The notes beneath the pieces are model-generated. The model worked only from the letters and a program-made list of their open reading frames with translations, did not search any database and was not told the DNA's origin. This document shows, one piece after another, positions 48,011 to 60,653 of a stretch of DNA of 64,000 nucleotides (positions are counted from its first letter, which is position 1; each line of letters begins with the position of its first letter). The DNA is taken from contig NC_133532.1 in assembly GCF_048544455.1 (NCBI RefSeq), forward strand, positions 83,965,156-84,029,155, written 5' to 3'. Position numbers and translations under genes: made by a program. Source of the stretch: Silene latifolia. Its lineage: Eukaryota; Streptophyta; Magnoliopsida; Caryophyllales; Caryophyllaceae.

Positions 48011-48302
48011 TCAGACTCTTATGATCTGAAACACCTTAAAGGTTGCCTCGTAAAGGTAGTGCCTCCAAATCTTAAGAGCAAAGACAACTGCACCCAGTTC
48101 CAAATCATGAGTAGGGTAGTTCTCCTCATATGGCTTCAGCTGCCTTGACGCATAAGCTATAAACTTCCCATTCTGCATCAGAACACAACCCAATCCATTC
48201 TTTGAAGCATCAGTATATACTTCAAAGTTCTCACAACCCTCTGGTAAAGCTAGGATAGGAGTTGTGGTCAAACGCTCCTTTAAGGTCTGGAACGCTTTCT
48301 CA
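48011..48302 (-). pseudogene. Tekay RNase H
   Basis: Minus-strand frame: [70 protein letters not shown], with the RNase H Asp (YTDAS) and Glu (DLELGA) residues. A one- or two-base loss near 48025 shifts the frame afterwards. It is severed from the RT by the solo LTR at 48308; removing 48308-60648 plus one target copy restores the frame ([17 protein letters not shown]). Confidence 0.9.
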
Positions 48303-48761
48303 CAACCTGATGAGTCATAATTATATACATATTTATGCCTCCCCTTAATTACTTTTGATACAGTTTTCGTGCTAGTTTATATCATTTACATGCCTTTTAT
48401 GTTAGAATGTCGATACTTCAGCTTTTTGATGTTTAATGCAGGAATGATGCATTTGAGGAGCAAAGGAATGAAATGGACATCGTGGAGTGGGCATTAAGGG
48501 ATATACGAAGCATGGCACGAGAATCCATAAGAATGAAGGAAGAGAAGTTAAGAAGAAAACGCGAAGAAAAGAGCTTCTTATTACTAGTGCCTACTTTGAA
48601 GAGCCATATCTCGAGTTATATAACTTATTTTCAAGTTATTCCAACTGGAGGTGAAAGCTTATCTTATTAGCTTTCCAACGCCGTAAAAATTGCTTGTTTC
48701 TGAGAAGTAACAAAGAAATGGCAGCCGGTTGAAGTTCAATGCGTGAAGCAGGAACTTTGTT

Positions 48762-48926
48762 CCTCGATCGAGTGCAGTGAGGCTCGATCGAGGAACCAAC
48801 GTAATCAATTAAAATTTTCAAATGTCGAGAGTTGGGGTTCCTGAACTTTGGTGCCTCGATCAAGTGAGACCAGGCTCGATCAAGGAAGTGGTGACTCGAT
48901 CGAGTGCACTTAGGCTCGATCGAGGA
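48762..48926. repeat. CTCGATCGAG cluster in the Tat/Athila-like solo LTR
   Basis: Exact cores at 48763, 48783, 48895 and 48915; variants (ctcgatcaag, ctcgatcaagg) at about 48855 and 48875. Here copies alternate as ...CTCGATCGAGTGca and ggCTCGATCGAGGaac. Confidence 0.92.
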
Positions 48927-48985
48927 ACCTTCCAGTTTCCATATTTTTCCGCAATTTCCTTAAGTCGGTTATGTTTTATTATAAA

Positions 48986-49634
48986 TGTTTGGGCTAAAAA
49001 TCACTCAAAAGGGAAAGACCCACTTAATAAATAAATGGATCATATAAGGAGAAGGGGAGCCCACGGTAGGAGTAAGCATGGGGAAGAAGGAATGGGCCGG
49101 CATATGCGCAGGAGGAGATCGAAGCCCACTGAAGGAAGCGTCTGGATTTAGGAAAGAGGATTTAGGGAGAAGTTAGGGAGAAGTCAGGGAGATCAGGGAG
49201 AATTAAGGGAGACGGTCAAACATGGAAAGAGTTATTATGGAAGTTATATTCCCTTTCCATAATCGAGGTATGATATGTCTAGGGTTCTTACCCTATAAAT
49301 AGCCAAGGAAGCAATCAAAGAAGAACATTCACATACGCACACATACATTCATCAAAGATCTTATAAACACGATACCTCGTGTTAGCAAGATTAGCATTAC
49401 GATATAGTTGTAATCATCCTCCTATTCAAAGCTAGTGCAATATTTGGCAGGGTACCGTCCCTCCCGCGGTTGTTCCCACATTGGGTTTTCCGCTTCACCA
49501 AATCTTACGTGTTAATTTATATTTCGTACTTTATTTCCTTATTTAAATATCATCATACAAACAAACAATCAAGTATCCGACGAGTAAAACCGCATTGACC
49601 CGAATCAACCAATTCGGTAAAAAATACCTAAACA
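48986..49634 (+). repeat. Retand-like 5' LTR
   Basis: 649 bp. A TATA-like segment, ccctataaatag (about 49290-49301), is a likely core promoter, conserved in the partner LTR. Confidence 0.95.
49290..49301 (+). promoter_or_regulatory. Candidate TATA box of the Retand-like LTR
   Basis: ccctataaatag in both LTRs (about 59460-59471 in the 3' copy), followed about 30 bases later by an A/C-rich stretch suitable for initiation. Inferred from sequence only. Confidence 0.6.
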
Positions 49635-49637
49635 GTT

Positions 49638-49655
49638 TGGCGCCCACCGTGGGGC
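49638..49655 (+). promoter_or_regulatory. Retand-like primer binding site
   Basis: TGGCGCCCACCGTGGGGC, three bases from the 5' LTR. This G/C-rich type of site is typical of Tat-lineage elements; I cannot name the tRNA with certainty. Confidence 0.75.
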
Positions 49656-49691
49656 ATTGTGGTCGTCAATCGTTGATAATCGAAGTACACA

Positions 49692-51128
49692 ATGGATAAG
49701 CAAGCATCGGAAGCCGTGTCAGGGAGCAGACAACCAACACCACCGCCGACCTCTACTCAAAATCCAGCATCGACAGTGGTAACGCAGGCTCTCGGACATA
49801 CCTCAAGAACCACACCAACAGCAAAAACCTTTTTGCCTCCTAAAACTCCTGCTGTCACAACCCAAGCCAGATCGGATAAGGGAGCAGCGAGCTCAGGCCT
49901 CACCCCGCCACCCAGTCCCACACAAATCTTGCTCGCTGGCGTAGAAAGCCTACAGAAGGCCATGGAAAACTTGAGAGAAGACCAGAAGAAAGCTGAAGCT
50001 GAGGCAAGGAAGAGGGACAGAGAGCTCTGGGGGCAGATAGATATCCTAAAACAGCAGTCTGTCACCCCAGTAAGCAGGGCAGGCGAAGGAAGGTCCCAGC
50101 TAGTAGATCTGACACAGGGGGCATCGGGCGAAATTCACTTCGGCGGATACCGGCTAATCGGTAACAAGGTTGGATCTAGCTACAGTACCAACGGATGGAA
50201 GAATAACCCCACAGGGGCTGGGATACCTCACACCAGACAACTGGCCATCAGCCAGCTGTGTGGAGGCACGAACAGGTGGCATCCCTGTCAGCAGTTTCGC
50301 GGCGATTGATCAGACACCTGGAGCAGGACCCGAGTGGAACCAACAAGTAAACTGGCAGCAGGGAGCGATCGTTACTTCAACCCCACTAGCTGCTGGGACA
50401 CATCAGAACCTTCAAGAATTCGGATCAGGAGGCAGCATATTGAATCGGCCAAGAATGACAAAGGCGGACCCCGACTCGGGCAAAGATAACGAACCAGCAG
50501 ATTGAGCTAAGAGAGATGCTAAGCAGGGTCCCAGGACTGCCACCCCCACTCGAGAAAGCAGCACCTGACAGCCATGCCGACTCACCATTCGTGGACACCA
50601 TATCCATCATAGCCATGCCAAAGGGATTCACAAATCCAAATATGCCTCTCTTTGACGGCACAGCAGATCCCTTTGACCATATAAGCCAAGATACAAGCGA
50701 AGATGATGACAAGAATAAAGTAGTAGGGCGGTCAAGGAAGCTTGCATGTGTAAAGGATTTGGATCCACCTTAACGGGGCCGGCACTTCAATGGTTTGTAA
50801 GCCTGCCCAACAGGTCGATATCCACATTTGCTAAATTAGTAAACGCGTTCACCCAACAGTTTGCAAGCAGCAGGAAGCCGCAAAAGCATGCGGGAGATCT
50901 GTACATAATCGTCCAGGGGGCAGGAGAGACCATTGGAGAGTACAATACTAGATTCAACAATGAGAAGGTGGCAGTACGAGAGTGCGACGTTTCGACAGCA
51001 GTAGAAGCCTTCAGGAGAGGCCTCCACCATGACTCCGACCTATACAAGCAGCTGACTATGCATCCCTGCCATAGCTTCGAAGCAGTGCAAGAGAAGCGTG
51101 CCGCAATCGATCGGAGGAAGACATCCTA
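49692..51128 (+). pseudogene. Retand-like gag, frameshifted
   Basis: Met 49692 opens a 205-codon frame: a Thr/Pro/Ala-rich region then a coiled-coil-like stretch (ESLQKAMENLREDQKKAEAEARKRD). Homology then passes through three frames (50170-50505, 50516-50773, 50746-51129). The last holds the conserved gag core: GPALQWFVSLPNRSISTFAKLVNAFTQQF, GETIGEYNTRFNNE and VEAFRRGL. At least three indels break it. Gag forms the particle; here it cannot be made whole. Confidence 0.85.
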
Positions 51129-52192
51129 GCCAGAGCCAGTCTACCTAATACACCAAGTGTTTCTAGTACCTCAACCGTGGAAAAATCAGGAAGAAAGCAA
51201 ACCACTAGCAAAAAGGATGAGAGATACATGCCATATGGAAGGGGAGTCAACAGAATCGAAGAAAAACAGCAACTCCCTACTCTGGCATAATATGGATTCA
51301 CTACAGGTATCGGAGGAATCCTGAAAGCACTCAGGGAAATGGGAGATGGAGTAAGGTGGCCAAAGCCACCAGTAGAAGGGCAGGCATGGAGAAAGGATAG
51401 CAAAAAGAAGTGTGAGTTCCACCGTGATATTGGGCACAACACCGAGGATTGCTACACATTACGAAGAGAGATCAAGCGCCTGTATGAGCAAGGAGAGCTG
51501 AGCCACCTATTACCACATGGGGGCAAGCAGCAGGATAAAGTAGGCTTCACAAAGCCTGCAACCCCACCCCCATGCACCAAAATCATAAACGTGATAACAG
51601 GCAGCTCAGACCTGAGTGGACTGACATACTCAGCAGCTAAAAGGCATGCCATGGAAACCAAGGAGATAGACCGACAAATTCTTGCAAATTTCTCACGACG
51701 ATCCGCCACCGTCACCTTTGATGAAGGAGATACGTATGACGAACGGAACATCATGATGCACTCATTATCACCCCGTCAATGGCTAAGCGCACGCTTAAAA
51801 GGTCTTGGTAGATACAGCGACTCGGTCAATCTGATTATGCTAAAAACCATAGAAAATATGGGATTCGGCGAGAAGGATTTACGAGAAGAAGACTATCCCG
51901 CTAGTAGGGTTCAGCGGGAGACAACCAACTCACTTCAAGCGAGATAGTCATCCCAACCTACGTGGGAGGAGTCAATAAGCGGTCGTGCACAGTGGTCATA
52001 GACGGACCCTCTACCTACAATGTCATCCTGGGAAGGCCGTGGCTGCACCAGATGAAATCAGTCCCTTCAACGTATCACCAATGCATAAAATTCCCCACAC
52101 CACGGGGAGTAGAGACAATAAGAGGAGATCAGGAGGAAGCTAGAGGCTGCTATAAGAAGGCACTAAAGTGCACTGCCAGCCCTCCCGCATAA
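51129..52192 (+). pseudogene. Retand-like gag C-terminus and protease
   Basis: The segment 51339-51947 contains a zinc-finger-like CEFHRDIGHNTEDC (C-x2-H-x4-H-x4-C, the Tat variant) and then loses frame near 51790, where the protease active site is expected; I do not see an intact D-S/T-G there. The second half, from 51962, has VIDGPSTYNVILGRPWLHQMK, the conserved end of Tat protease, and stops at 52192. Nonfunctional. Confidence 0.8.
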
Positions 52193-52354
52193 CAATTACA
52201 GAAACAGCCTGTCTAGGACGAATACATCGAGCCCCCAGCAGAAGAGTTGGATCAAATTAACCTGGACAAGCTGCACCCAGAAAGAACTGTGCTAATTGGA
52301 GCTGGATGCACAGGAAGCTTGAGACAACAATTAATCGAATTTCTGTAGCATAAC

Positions 52355-53134
52355 ATGGACTGTTTTGCATGGTCACACGACGACATGATAGGGATAGATC
52401 CGTCCATCATAACGCATAAGCTCAGTGTGGACCCAAAGTGTAAGCCCATCCAACAGAGAAGAAGGAAGTTTGTAGCAGAAAGAAACAAGGTAATCAACCA
52501 AGAGGTAGATAGCCTCCTGGCAGCAAAGAAAATAAGAGAAGTAAAGTATCTAGAGTGGTTATCTAACGTAGTAGTGGTGCCTAAGAAGAATGGAAAGTGG
52601 AGAGTATGTGTGGACTTCACCGACCTCAACAAAGCATACCCTAAAGATCCCTTCCCCCTGCCTCATATCGATGCAATGGTGGATGCAACAGCTGGGCATG
52701 AAATGCTGACATTTCTGGACGCATGGAGTGGCTACAATCAGATCTAGATGGATCTTGCAGATCAAGAGAAGACGGCACTCATGTCTGAAAGAGGAATATA
52801 TTGTTACAATGTTATGCCCTTCGGCCTAAAGAATGCAGGCTCCACATACCAGAGGCTGGTCAACCGCATGTTTAAGGAGCAAATAGGAAGAATTATGGAG
52901 GTGTATATTGATGACATGGTGGTAAAGTCATAAAAAGCCAAAGATCATATGCGGCACCTGGCAGAGACATTCAGAACCCAGAGGCAGTACAAAATGAAGT
53001 TAAATCCATCTAAGTGTACCTTCGGGGTATCCTCTGGCAAATTCTTAGGCTATATTGTAACTCAAAGAGGGATAGAAGCCAAAGATCGAGCGGATCAAAG
53101 CCGTTTTACAATTAGAGTCACCCGAAAAACCTAA
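52355..53134 (+). pseudogene. Retand-like reverse transcriptase with in-frame stops
   Basis: One frame with stops at 52745-52747 and 52931-52933. Motifs in order: CFAWSHDDMIGIDPSIITHKL, VPKKNGKWRVCVDFTDLNKAYPKD, FLDAWSGYNQI (motif A), YCYNVMPFGLKNAGSTYQRLV and catalytic EVYIDDMVVKS. Further on, KLNPSKCTFGVSSGKFLGYIV. All catalytic residues are kept, and the defects are nonsense changes plus later decay, so this copy was probably intact when it inserted. Confidence 0.9.
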
Positions 53135-54249
53135 AGACGTTCAAAGGCTAGGTAAGGTAGCGACCCGAGCGAGTTCATCTCAAGATCATCCGACAAGTGC
53201 GAGGCTATTCTATGATGTATTCGAAAGAGTCGGAAGTTTGAGTGGACTGCGACCACGAGCAAGCATTCGTAGAGAGTCAAACACTACCTCGGCACCCACC
53301 ATTCTTTGTCAAAACCGGAACCAGGAGAACCATTGTTCCTCTACCTAGCCGTCACAGAGGTGGTCGTAAGTGTCGTTCTAGTCGAGAGCGGGAAAAGGAA
53401 CGAGAAGCCGTTATACTACGTGAGCAAGTCTCTCTCACGGCAGACCAGTACACATCTCTCGAAAAATTAGTATTAGCACTGGTAGTAGCATCTTACAAGC
53501 TACGCCCTTATTTTGAATCCCACACCATACATGTTGTGACCAACTACCCGAAATCTATCATGAGGAAGCCTGAATCACGTCGGAATGTCGAAGTGGTCTC
53601 GTACACCTTAGTGGGTATGATATCCAAAGTATGAACCTAGAACAAAGAATCAAATCGCAAGCACTAGCGGACTTTGTGTCGACCAGCCCACCATCCAAAA
53701 TCGGGGATGAGGAAATCCTCACCCTAGAGGGGAACGGGGAGGCGAGGTCCGCGATGCATATTGACGGAGCCTCCAACCAAAGGGGGGCAGGTGTAGGGTT
53801 GATCTGCGGTCACCACAAGAAGATCCGATAGCACAAGCAAGAAGATGTGGATTCAAGGCAACCAATAATGAAACAGAATACGAGGCCTTGATATTAGGAA
53901 TGCAAATAGGCTAGCTCGAATTAGGGAGTCGACACTGCGCATATATCCAGTGACTTTCTACTAATAGTCAACCACGTGAATGATGAGTTTATAGCCAGAG
54001 ATTCAAAGATGATTGCATACTTGAAAGTAGCAAAGGAGTTAAAGCAGAAATTTGAAACTTGCAAGCTTAAGCAGATCTCCAGAGATCAGAATGTGGAAGC
54101 AGATGCCCTAGCAACTCTGGGGGCAACGTTCAAGCCGACAGAACTATCCAGCATTCCCATCGCGCACATGCTGGAACCTTCAATCCAGAAGACAGACGAA
54201 ATAGATAAAGGAGAGCTGGAGGATCAACAGGACAAAATAGGAGTTCGGA
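53135..54249 (+). pseudogene. Retand-like RNase H region, degraded
   Basis: Connection and RNase H. 53135-53640 is frameshifted (traces: ADQYTSLEKLVLALVVASYKLRPYFESH). RNase H begins at about 53750 with MHIDGASNQRGAGVGLI (first Asp) and breaks near 53830. The later half (53976-54130) reads MIAYLKVAKELKQKFETCKLKQISRDQNVEADALATLGA, the conserved end. Several indels. Confidence 0.85.
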
Positions 54250-55560
54250 CAGCCACGGAGGCCGGGGAAGGTTCTCAGACAGCCAACCAGCCACTCGACC
54301 AACCCGTTGTACATGCAGGCGATTGGGATTGGCGCACACCTTACCTAGACTGGCTGCGGCATAATAAGCTGCCAGATGACAAGAAGGAAGTGAGGGCTTT
54401 CAGAATAAAAGCCTCCAAGTTTATACTTATTGACGATATACTATTCAGGAAATCACTGGCAGGTCCCTACTTACGGTGTCTGGACAAGAAGGAGGCGCAG
54501 ACTGTGTTACATGCTCTCCACAATGGCGAATGTGGAAACCATGCAGGGGGCAGGAGTCTGGCAAATAAAGCTCTCAGACAAGGATACTTCTAGCCCACAA
54601 TGAAGGCAGATGCAGCAGAATACGCACGTAAGTGTGACGCCTGCCAGCGCTCAAAGACCAATGATCCACCAACAAGAGCCCTTGCATCCTATCATTTCCC
54701 CTGGCCGTTCATGACGTGGGGCATGGACATAGTAGGCCCCCTACCAAGAGCTACGAAAACAAATATGGATGCTAGCAATGACAGATTACTTCTCCAAATG
54801 GATAGAGGCGGAAGCATTCACGTAAGTAAAGGACAAACAAGTCATCTCTTTCATAAAACGTAATATCATCTGCAGGTTTGGTATCCCATCAGAAATCATA
54901 TGTGACAATGGCTCACAGTTCATCTCCAACGATGCTGAAGGATACTGCGCCAGATGGAATATCACCTTGAAAAATTCAGCACCCAGGACTCCAAAATCTA
55001 ACGGGCAAGCTGAGTCCAGCAATAAAATCATCATGGACAATCTGAGAAGGAGGTTACAGGAGTTAGGAGGAAAGTGGGCGGATGAGTTGCCACTGTTGTT
55101 ATGGTCAGATAGAACAACGCCAAAGATAGCAACAGGCCAAACCCTTCAGCCTGGTGTTTGGCGCGGAAGCAGTCATTCCATCAGAAGTTATAGTTCCCAC
55201 TCACAGGTATGGATGTATGACAGGGGAACTGAACAGTGCAGAGATGATCAGGAGCCTGGACACAATAGATGAGCTGCGAGCAAGTGCAAAAATACGCCTA
55301 GCCGCCTCAAGCGATCGGTGGCCGGGAGTTACAACAAGAATGTGAAAGTCGGGCTCCTGGAGGTAGGAGACCAGTTCTCCGAGAAGTGTTCCAAAACACT
55401 AAAAATCGAAAGGCGAGCAAATTCGCCTACAAATGGGAAGGACCATACCGTAGAAGAAGGAGTTGTTGGCCATGGCGCATCTGATCGATGACTATGGACG
55501 GTCAAATCATACAACGCCCATGGAACATACTTCACCTGAAGAGATATTACTTTTAATAAT
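54250..55560 (+). pseudogene. Retand-like integrase, frameshifted
   Basis: Linker and zinc finger: LHALHNGECGNHAGGRSLANKALRQGYF, a stop at 54591-54593 where a Trp is usual, then CDACQRSK. Catalytic core: WGMDIVGPLP (Asp, about 54718), then a frameshift near 54765; ICDNGSQF (second Asp, about 54900) and PKSNGQAESSNKI (Glu, about 54990) are in other frames. C-terminal traces follow to 55560. No chromodomain, as expected for Tat. Confidence 0.87.
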
Positions 55561-56230
55561 AAGTAGATTTTAGCTTGCAGGGTAATGTACTATGAAGAGT
55601 CAAATTATTTTAAAATAAAAGAAAGTCCGGTAGTAGGCATACTACCAATTGCATTCTTATTCTTGGCTTCTCTGACTTTTTCAAATTTTAAAACTAATAT
55701 TGGATGGTGTGGACTGTCAGCGTCCTGGGACCACAATTGCTCTGGTACCCCATGAGATAGCGTCAGGTACCTCACACCGTTCTAATAGGATTTTTCTGTT
55801 TTCAGGCTTCTCTAAGTACATCACCCTGAATCCTAATGTCTATGGTACGTTGAAAGAGTATCTAGCGGATCACAACCGCCAACGCGGGTGACAAGGCATA
55901 TGGCACTCCAACATGCCTAACCTACTTTCTCCATCGAGCACCCTCACCAAAGCGACCGTGGAACATACGAAAGGGAGCCTGGTTGACAGCTAAACACGCT
56001 TACCCAGCTACCCCTGAAACCACCCCTTGGACGTAGCTCGCACTAATCGCAATTAATCAGGGCCCCAACATGCATGCACACATATATGGCACGTAGGGAT
56101 CTCTGCGCTACCAGAATCCTGCAGCGTCCCATTGGTCCTAGAACGACGATAAACTTACCTAAACTACGCCCATGTTGGCTTTAAACGTGATGAACACACC
56201 TTGCGTCATGAACAAGGTTAAGAAGTCCAA
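55561..56230 (+). other. Retand-like 3' region without a gene
   Basis: Noncoding interval between integrase and the hairpin array. It has short 'accccttgg'-type motifs but no frame over 65 codons, and I see no recognised feature. Confidence 0.6.
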
Positions 56231-56480
56231 AATTGCGGCATACGCCTAAATCAGTCGTCAGACTGACACGGAAGCTAGCTGAGTCTGGATCAGCCTCTTC
56301 AGGCTGACACGGCTGGTCTAAATCAACCTCTCAGGTTGACACGGCCACCCCACCTTACATTGCGGCATACGCTTAAGTCAGTCAACAGACTGACACGGCA
56401 GCTAGCTGAGTTTGAGAGTCAGCCTCTTCAGGGTGACAGGACTCGCCTAAATCAGCCAGCAGGCTAACACGACAACCTCC
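56231..56480. repeat. Hairpin array: six small stems in two tandem units
   Basis: Six segments of form TCAxxY-loop-RxxTGACACGG. Stems: 56251-56266 (TCAGTC/GACTGA), 56290-56307 (TCAGCCT/AGGCTGA), 56323-56339 (TCAACCT/AGGTTGA), 56378-56393 (TCAGTC/GACTGA), 56419-56436 (one mismatch) and 56452-56467 (one mismatch). Loops are 3-4 bases. A 127-bp unit beginning attgcggcatacgc (56232 and 56359) contains three stems, so three plus three. Bases differ between stems while pairing is kept. A tandem repeat in this part of Retand elements is known; the hairpin structure is my observation. Confidence 0.85.
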
Positions 56481-56783
56481 TAAACTAAGGAAACCTAAGA
56501 AACAATCACACGGGATATAAGCTAAACTTGCCAAAATTAAGGCAAGGGGCATTCCAAAAACATGGCCAAAATACAGCCCCAGAGTTTAATCGCCACCTTG
56601 GCGAAGCTACTAGAAAGAGTTTAAAAACTTACAAGTCTGCCACCACTGGGCCAGACTACCAAAAAGTTCATTGATAAAAAAAAACTTAATTATCGGTCAA
56701 ATTAATGACCTCCACTTCTGGCATCTCCTCTGCCTGCTGACCTTCAGTTTCAGGTACCAGATCATCTTGCGCACCCTCAGCTG

Positions 56784-58693
56784 TCATAACTTCCTGAGCT
56801 CCGTCGGCGGATCCTGGGCAATCCAAAGATCTCCAAAGAGAAACTTGCTCGGCGGTGCGGGAGAATTCACCTCCCCAACTTCAGGCATCAGCGCACTCAG
56901 ATCAGGTGGGGTGGGGTAGAGCATCTCCAGCTGCCTCTCCTCCTCTTCTATAGCTTGCTGGGTTGGATCCTCCTCAAGAGCAGCACGTATCCCGCTGATG
57001 TTTCCCCGCCAGGTAGCATAGGCAACGACATTGGTGGCCAGGGAGATCAGCTCGCTGATCTTCTCGTCAGAGCGCTTGAGGGAATCAGAGAAGGTGTTGC
57101 ACACCTCTTGAGTGCGTGCCAGCTGATCAGCCTCTTCCTTCAACTTCTTCTTGGAACCAGCGAGCTCAGCCTTCAGCTCCACCACGCGTTCCTTCAGATC
57201 AGATCGTTGCTGCGCCAAGTCGGCAACTGTCCCCTTCAGCTCTTGGTTTTTGACATTAGTGGCACGGCTGGTGGTCTGCACTGCGTTGATCATCTTCCTA
57301 TTGTAAAGAGCAGACTGGAGGGTCTGGGGCAGGAAAAATTAAAAGTCAACAAGAAGAATTCAAAGAAAAAAAAATTTAGAACATGTAGAAGACGAAGATC
57401 ACTTACCATAAAGGCGTTGTACACATCATTCTCAGCCATCTCCTCTGGAGAAAATTCTGAAAAAGCCTCTTTTAGAGGAGGGAAGAGCAGATGGTCGATC
57501 TCTGGCCAGTAGGGCACCTTATCAACATTCCCAAAACCCTCTGGGAAGTGAGCAATGGTGCCTCCGCTAGCTGAGGCACGAGGACTGGTAGGAGGAGTAG
57601 GGGGATGGCGAGACAATGGATCAACCTCCAAGGGTTCAGGCCTGGCAGAACTGGAATGAGTAGGAGGAGTCTGGAAAGAGGTAGCAGGAGCACTCCTCTT
57701 GGAGGCAGATGCCACGTCAGGACTGGCAGCGGATCTCTTTCTTTTTGCGCTCTGAATGATAGCTTCCAGAGGATCAACTTTTGAACCTGCAAGCAGACAT
57801 CATCTCAGGCGTCAGAAAAATTAAAGCTGTCAGTGAAGTTGCATGCAAACTGAAACAACTGTAAGAGGCTTACCAGAAGACATGCTGTGAGCTGATTGAA
57901 GGGGGTTGGAGGAGGAAGCAGGTGAGAAACCAGGAATCAGGTCAGGAAACTTTCTCTCAGATTCAGGGATACAGAACAACTTGCTGCGGGCAGGGATCTG
58001 TGCACCAATACGAGTCAGGTAGCAGGGACCTGCACGAGGGCGATGAAGTAAGCTAGTAAGCAGCAAGATAAAATGAATCAGGTGACAGGGAGGCTACTTA
58101 CTCGAAGTTATGACCCATTTCTCGAAGATGTAGTCGGCAGGCGGCTGGATAGAGTCCTTCCTCACAAAGAAGAAGTCCTCAAACCATTTCTCATCTCGAA
58201 ATTTAGACACATGCCTGTATGGAGCCTCTCCAGAGCCCCGGAGTGAGAATTGGCCCCTACCCAGGGACCTGATGTTGTACATATGGGCCAGATCGCCCAG
58301 GGAGATATAATTACCGGTGTTTTGACAAGCGGCCAAGGAGTAAAGAAGAACCCTCCAGACAGTGGCGAAAATTTGTGCCATGGCGAAGTTGTTTGTGAAA
58401 ATGAAGTCTTGGACGAGTTTGGGGAAAGGGAAGCGGAGACCATATCTAAACGGGTATAGATAAAAACAAACCCATCCTGGACGAAGGGCATCAGCTTTTT
58501 GACCCGGTTCAGGGATGGCAATATCCACCCCGTCACCAAGACCAAGCAAACCCTTGATCATGGGGATGTCAGCAGGAGTCAAGACGGAGTCACAGTCATG
58601 AGGGTAAGTGAAGAGTCCCCGAGAAGGAAAGACCGGGTCAGGATTGCGGTCAGTGGGAGTGGAAGTCGATGATGAGTGTCGGGTTTTGCCCAT
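56784..58693 (-). CDS. Antisense gene of the Retand-like element (PF04195-like, spliced)
   Basis: Four-exon minus-strand gene, about 555 aa: exon 1 58693-58102, exon 2 58029-57874, exon 3 57786-57407, exon 4 57323-56784. Introns are 72, 87 and 83 bases, each GTAAG...CAG, and all phases match (1, 1, 0), leaving one open frame. Exon 1 residues 38-125 (LTPADIPMIKG, YPFRYGLRFPFPKLVQDFIF, ATVWRVLLYSLAAC) resemble the 'putative gypsy type transposon' domain PF04195. Exon 3 is Ser/Pro-rich with a basic KRKR patch; exon 4 has a coiled coil (about residues 400-465) and an acidic tail. Tat-lineage elements are known to carry antisense ORFs of unknown role. Here it is intact while gag-pol is broken. Confidence 0.85.
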
Positions 58694-59155
<462 letters not shown>

Positions 59156-59804
59156 TGTTTGGGCTAAAAATCACTCAAAAGGGAAAGGCCCACTTAATAA
59201 ATAAATGGATCATATAAGGAGAAGAGGAGCCCGCGGTAGGAGTAAGCATGGGGAAGAAGGAATGGGTCGGCATATGCGCAGGAGGAGATCGAAGCCCACT
59301 GAAGGAAGCGTCTGGATTTAGGAAAGAGGATTCAGGGAGAAGTTAGGGAGAAGTCAGAGAGATCAGGAGAATTAAGGGAGACGGTCAAACATGGAAAGAG
59401 TTATTATGGAAGTTATATTCCCTTTCCATAATCGAGGTAGGATATGTCTAGGGTTCTTACCCTATAAATAGCCAAGGAAGCAATCAAAGAAGGATATTCA
59501 CCTACGCACACATACATTCATCCAAGATCTTATAAACACGATACCTCGTGTTAGCAAGATTAGCATTACGATACAGTTGTAATCATCCTCCTATTCAAAG
59601 CTAGTGCAATATTTGGCGAGGTGCGAGTCCCTCCCGCGGTTGTTCCCACATTGGGTTTTCCGCGTCACCAAATCTTACGTGTTAATTTATATTTCGTACT
59701 TTATTTCCTTATTTAAATATCATCATACAAACAAACAATCAAGTATCCGACGAGGAAGACCGCATTGACCTGAATCAACCAATTCGGTAAAAAATACCTA
59801 AACA
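59156..59804 (+). repeat. Retand-like 3' LTR
   Basis: 649 bp, same length as the 5' LTR (48986-49634), with a few substitutions clustered near 59615-59630. Confidence 0.95.
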
Positions 59805-59809
59805 ATAAA

Positions 59810-60640
59810 TACCTAAATTCGTATCCTAGGTTAATTATGCATTATTTTACGTAGGTTTAGTATAGCTACCTTAGAAAACTCTCTCAAATACTTAGTTTAA
59901 TTTATTTATTGTTCTTCCTTTCGGATCTAAACATTGCTATTTTACGGTATTGTTCTAATCTTTCAATAATTATTATTTCAATTACTTGTTCATCTTTTAT
60001 GTTCTTAATTAGGCTTTCTTATATCGTTATTGTTGTTATTGTTATTAGTATGAGTAGCTAAGCCTTTAATCTAGGGTGAAAGGTGATCTAGGTTGTTAGA
60101 AAAGGGATTATTATGAATTGATTGTTAAATTGCTCTCTATTGTTGTTCATTTATTGTTTTACCTCTAATTAGTTGATTACTGATCAGAATTGATTAATTA
60201 GTATTGCATAAACTAGGATTATCACCGACAGGGTTAAGATTAGTATAGGCCACGATAATTGAATTAGACCGACTTAATGATAGCGATTGCATGTTAAGTT
60301 AGATCTAAAAAGACATATTAGAATCGACTGATCTTATGACTTTCAACAATATAAATTGCTCAATCAATGAATTAAATCTTACCCTTTGATGACGACCTAT
60401 TGAACCCGAATTCCTAGACTCTTTAATATTATTGTTATTCATCTTTTATTTACTTTGCAATTAGTTGTTAGAAATCAAACCAATCAAAAACCCATAACTT
60501 GTTACCTTTAAGACGAATTTAAATATAAACAAACTAGATAATCACCGCCTCCCTGTGGATTCGACCCTGACTTACCGCTAGCTATTTTGTTAGTACTAAG
60601 CTAGGATTTATTTTGATTAAGGTGATACGACTGAAAATAA
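59810..60640. other. Right part of the solo LTR, no gene
   Basis: AT-rich, no reading frame. This is the distal half of the LTR described at 48308-60648; it ends with the gattcgaccctgactta hallmark. Confidence 0.8.
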
Positions 60641-60653
60641 CCTTATCACAACT

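Noticed and set aside
49757-50065. Minus-strand reading frame opposite Retand-like gag
   Set aside because: Shadow of the sense gag frame; no recognisable domain or splice sites, unlike the antisense gene at 56784-58693.
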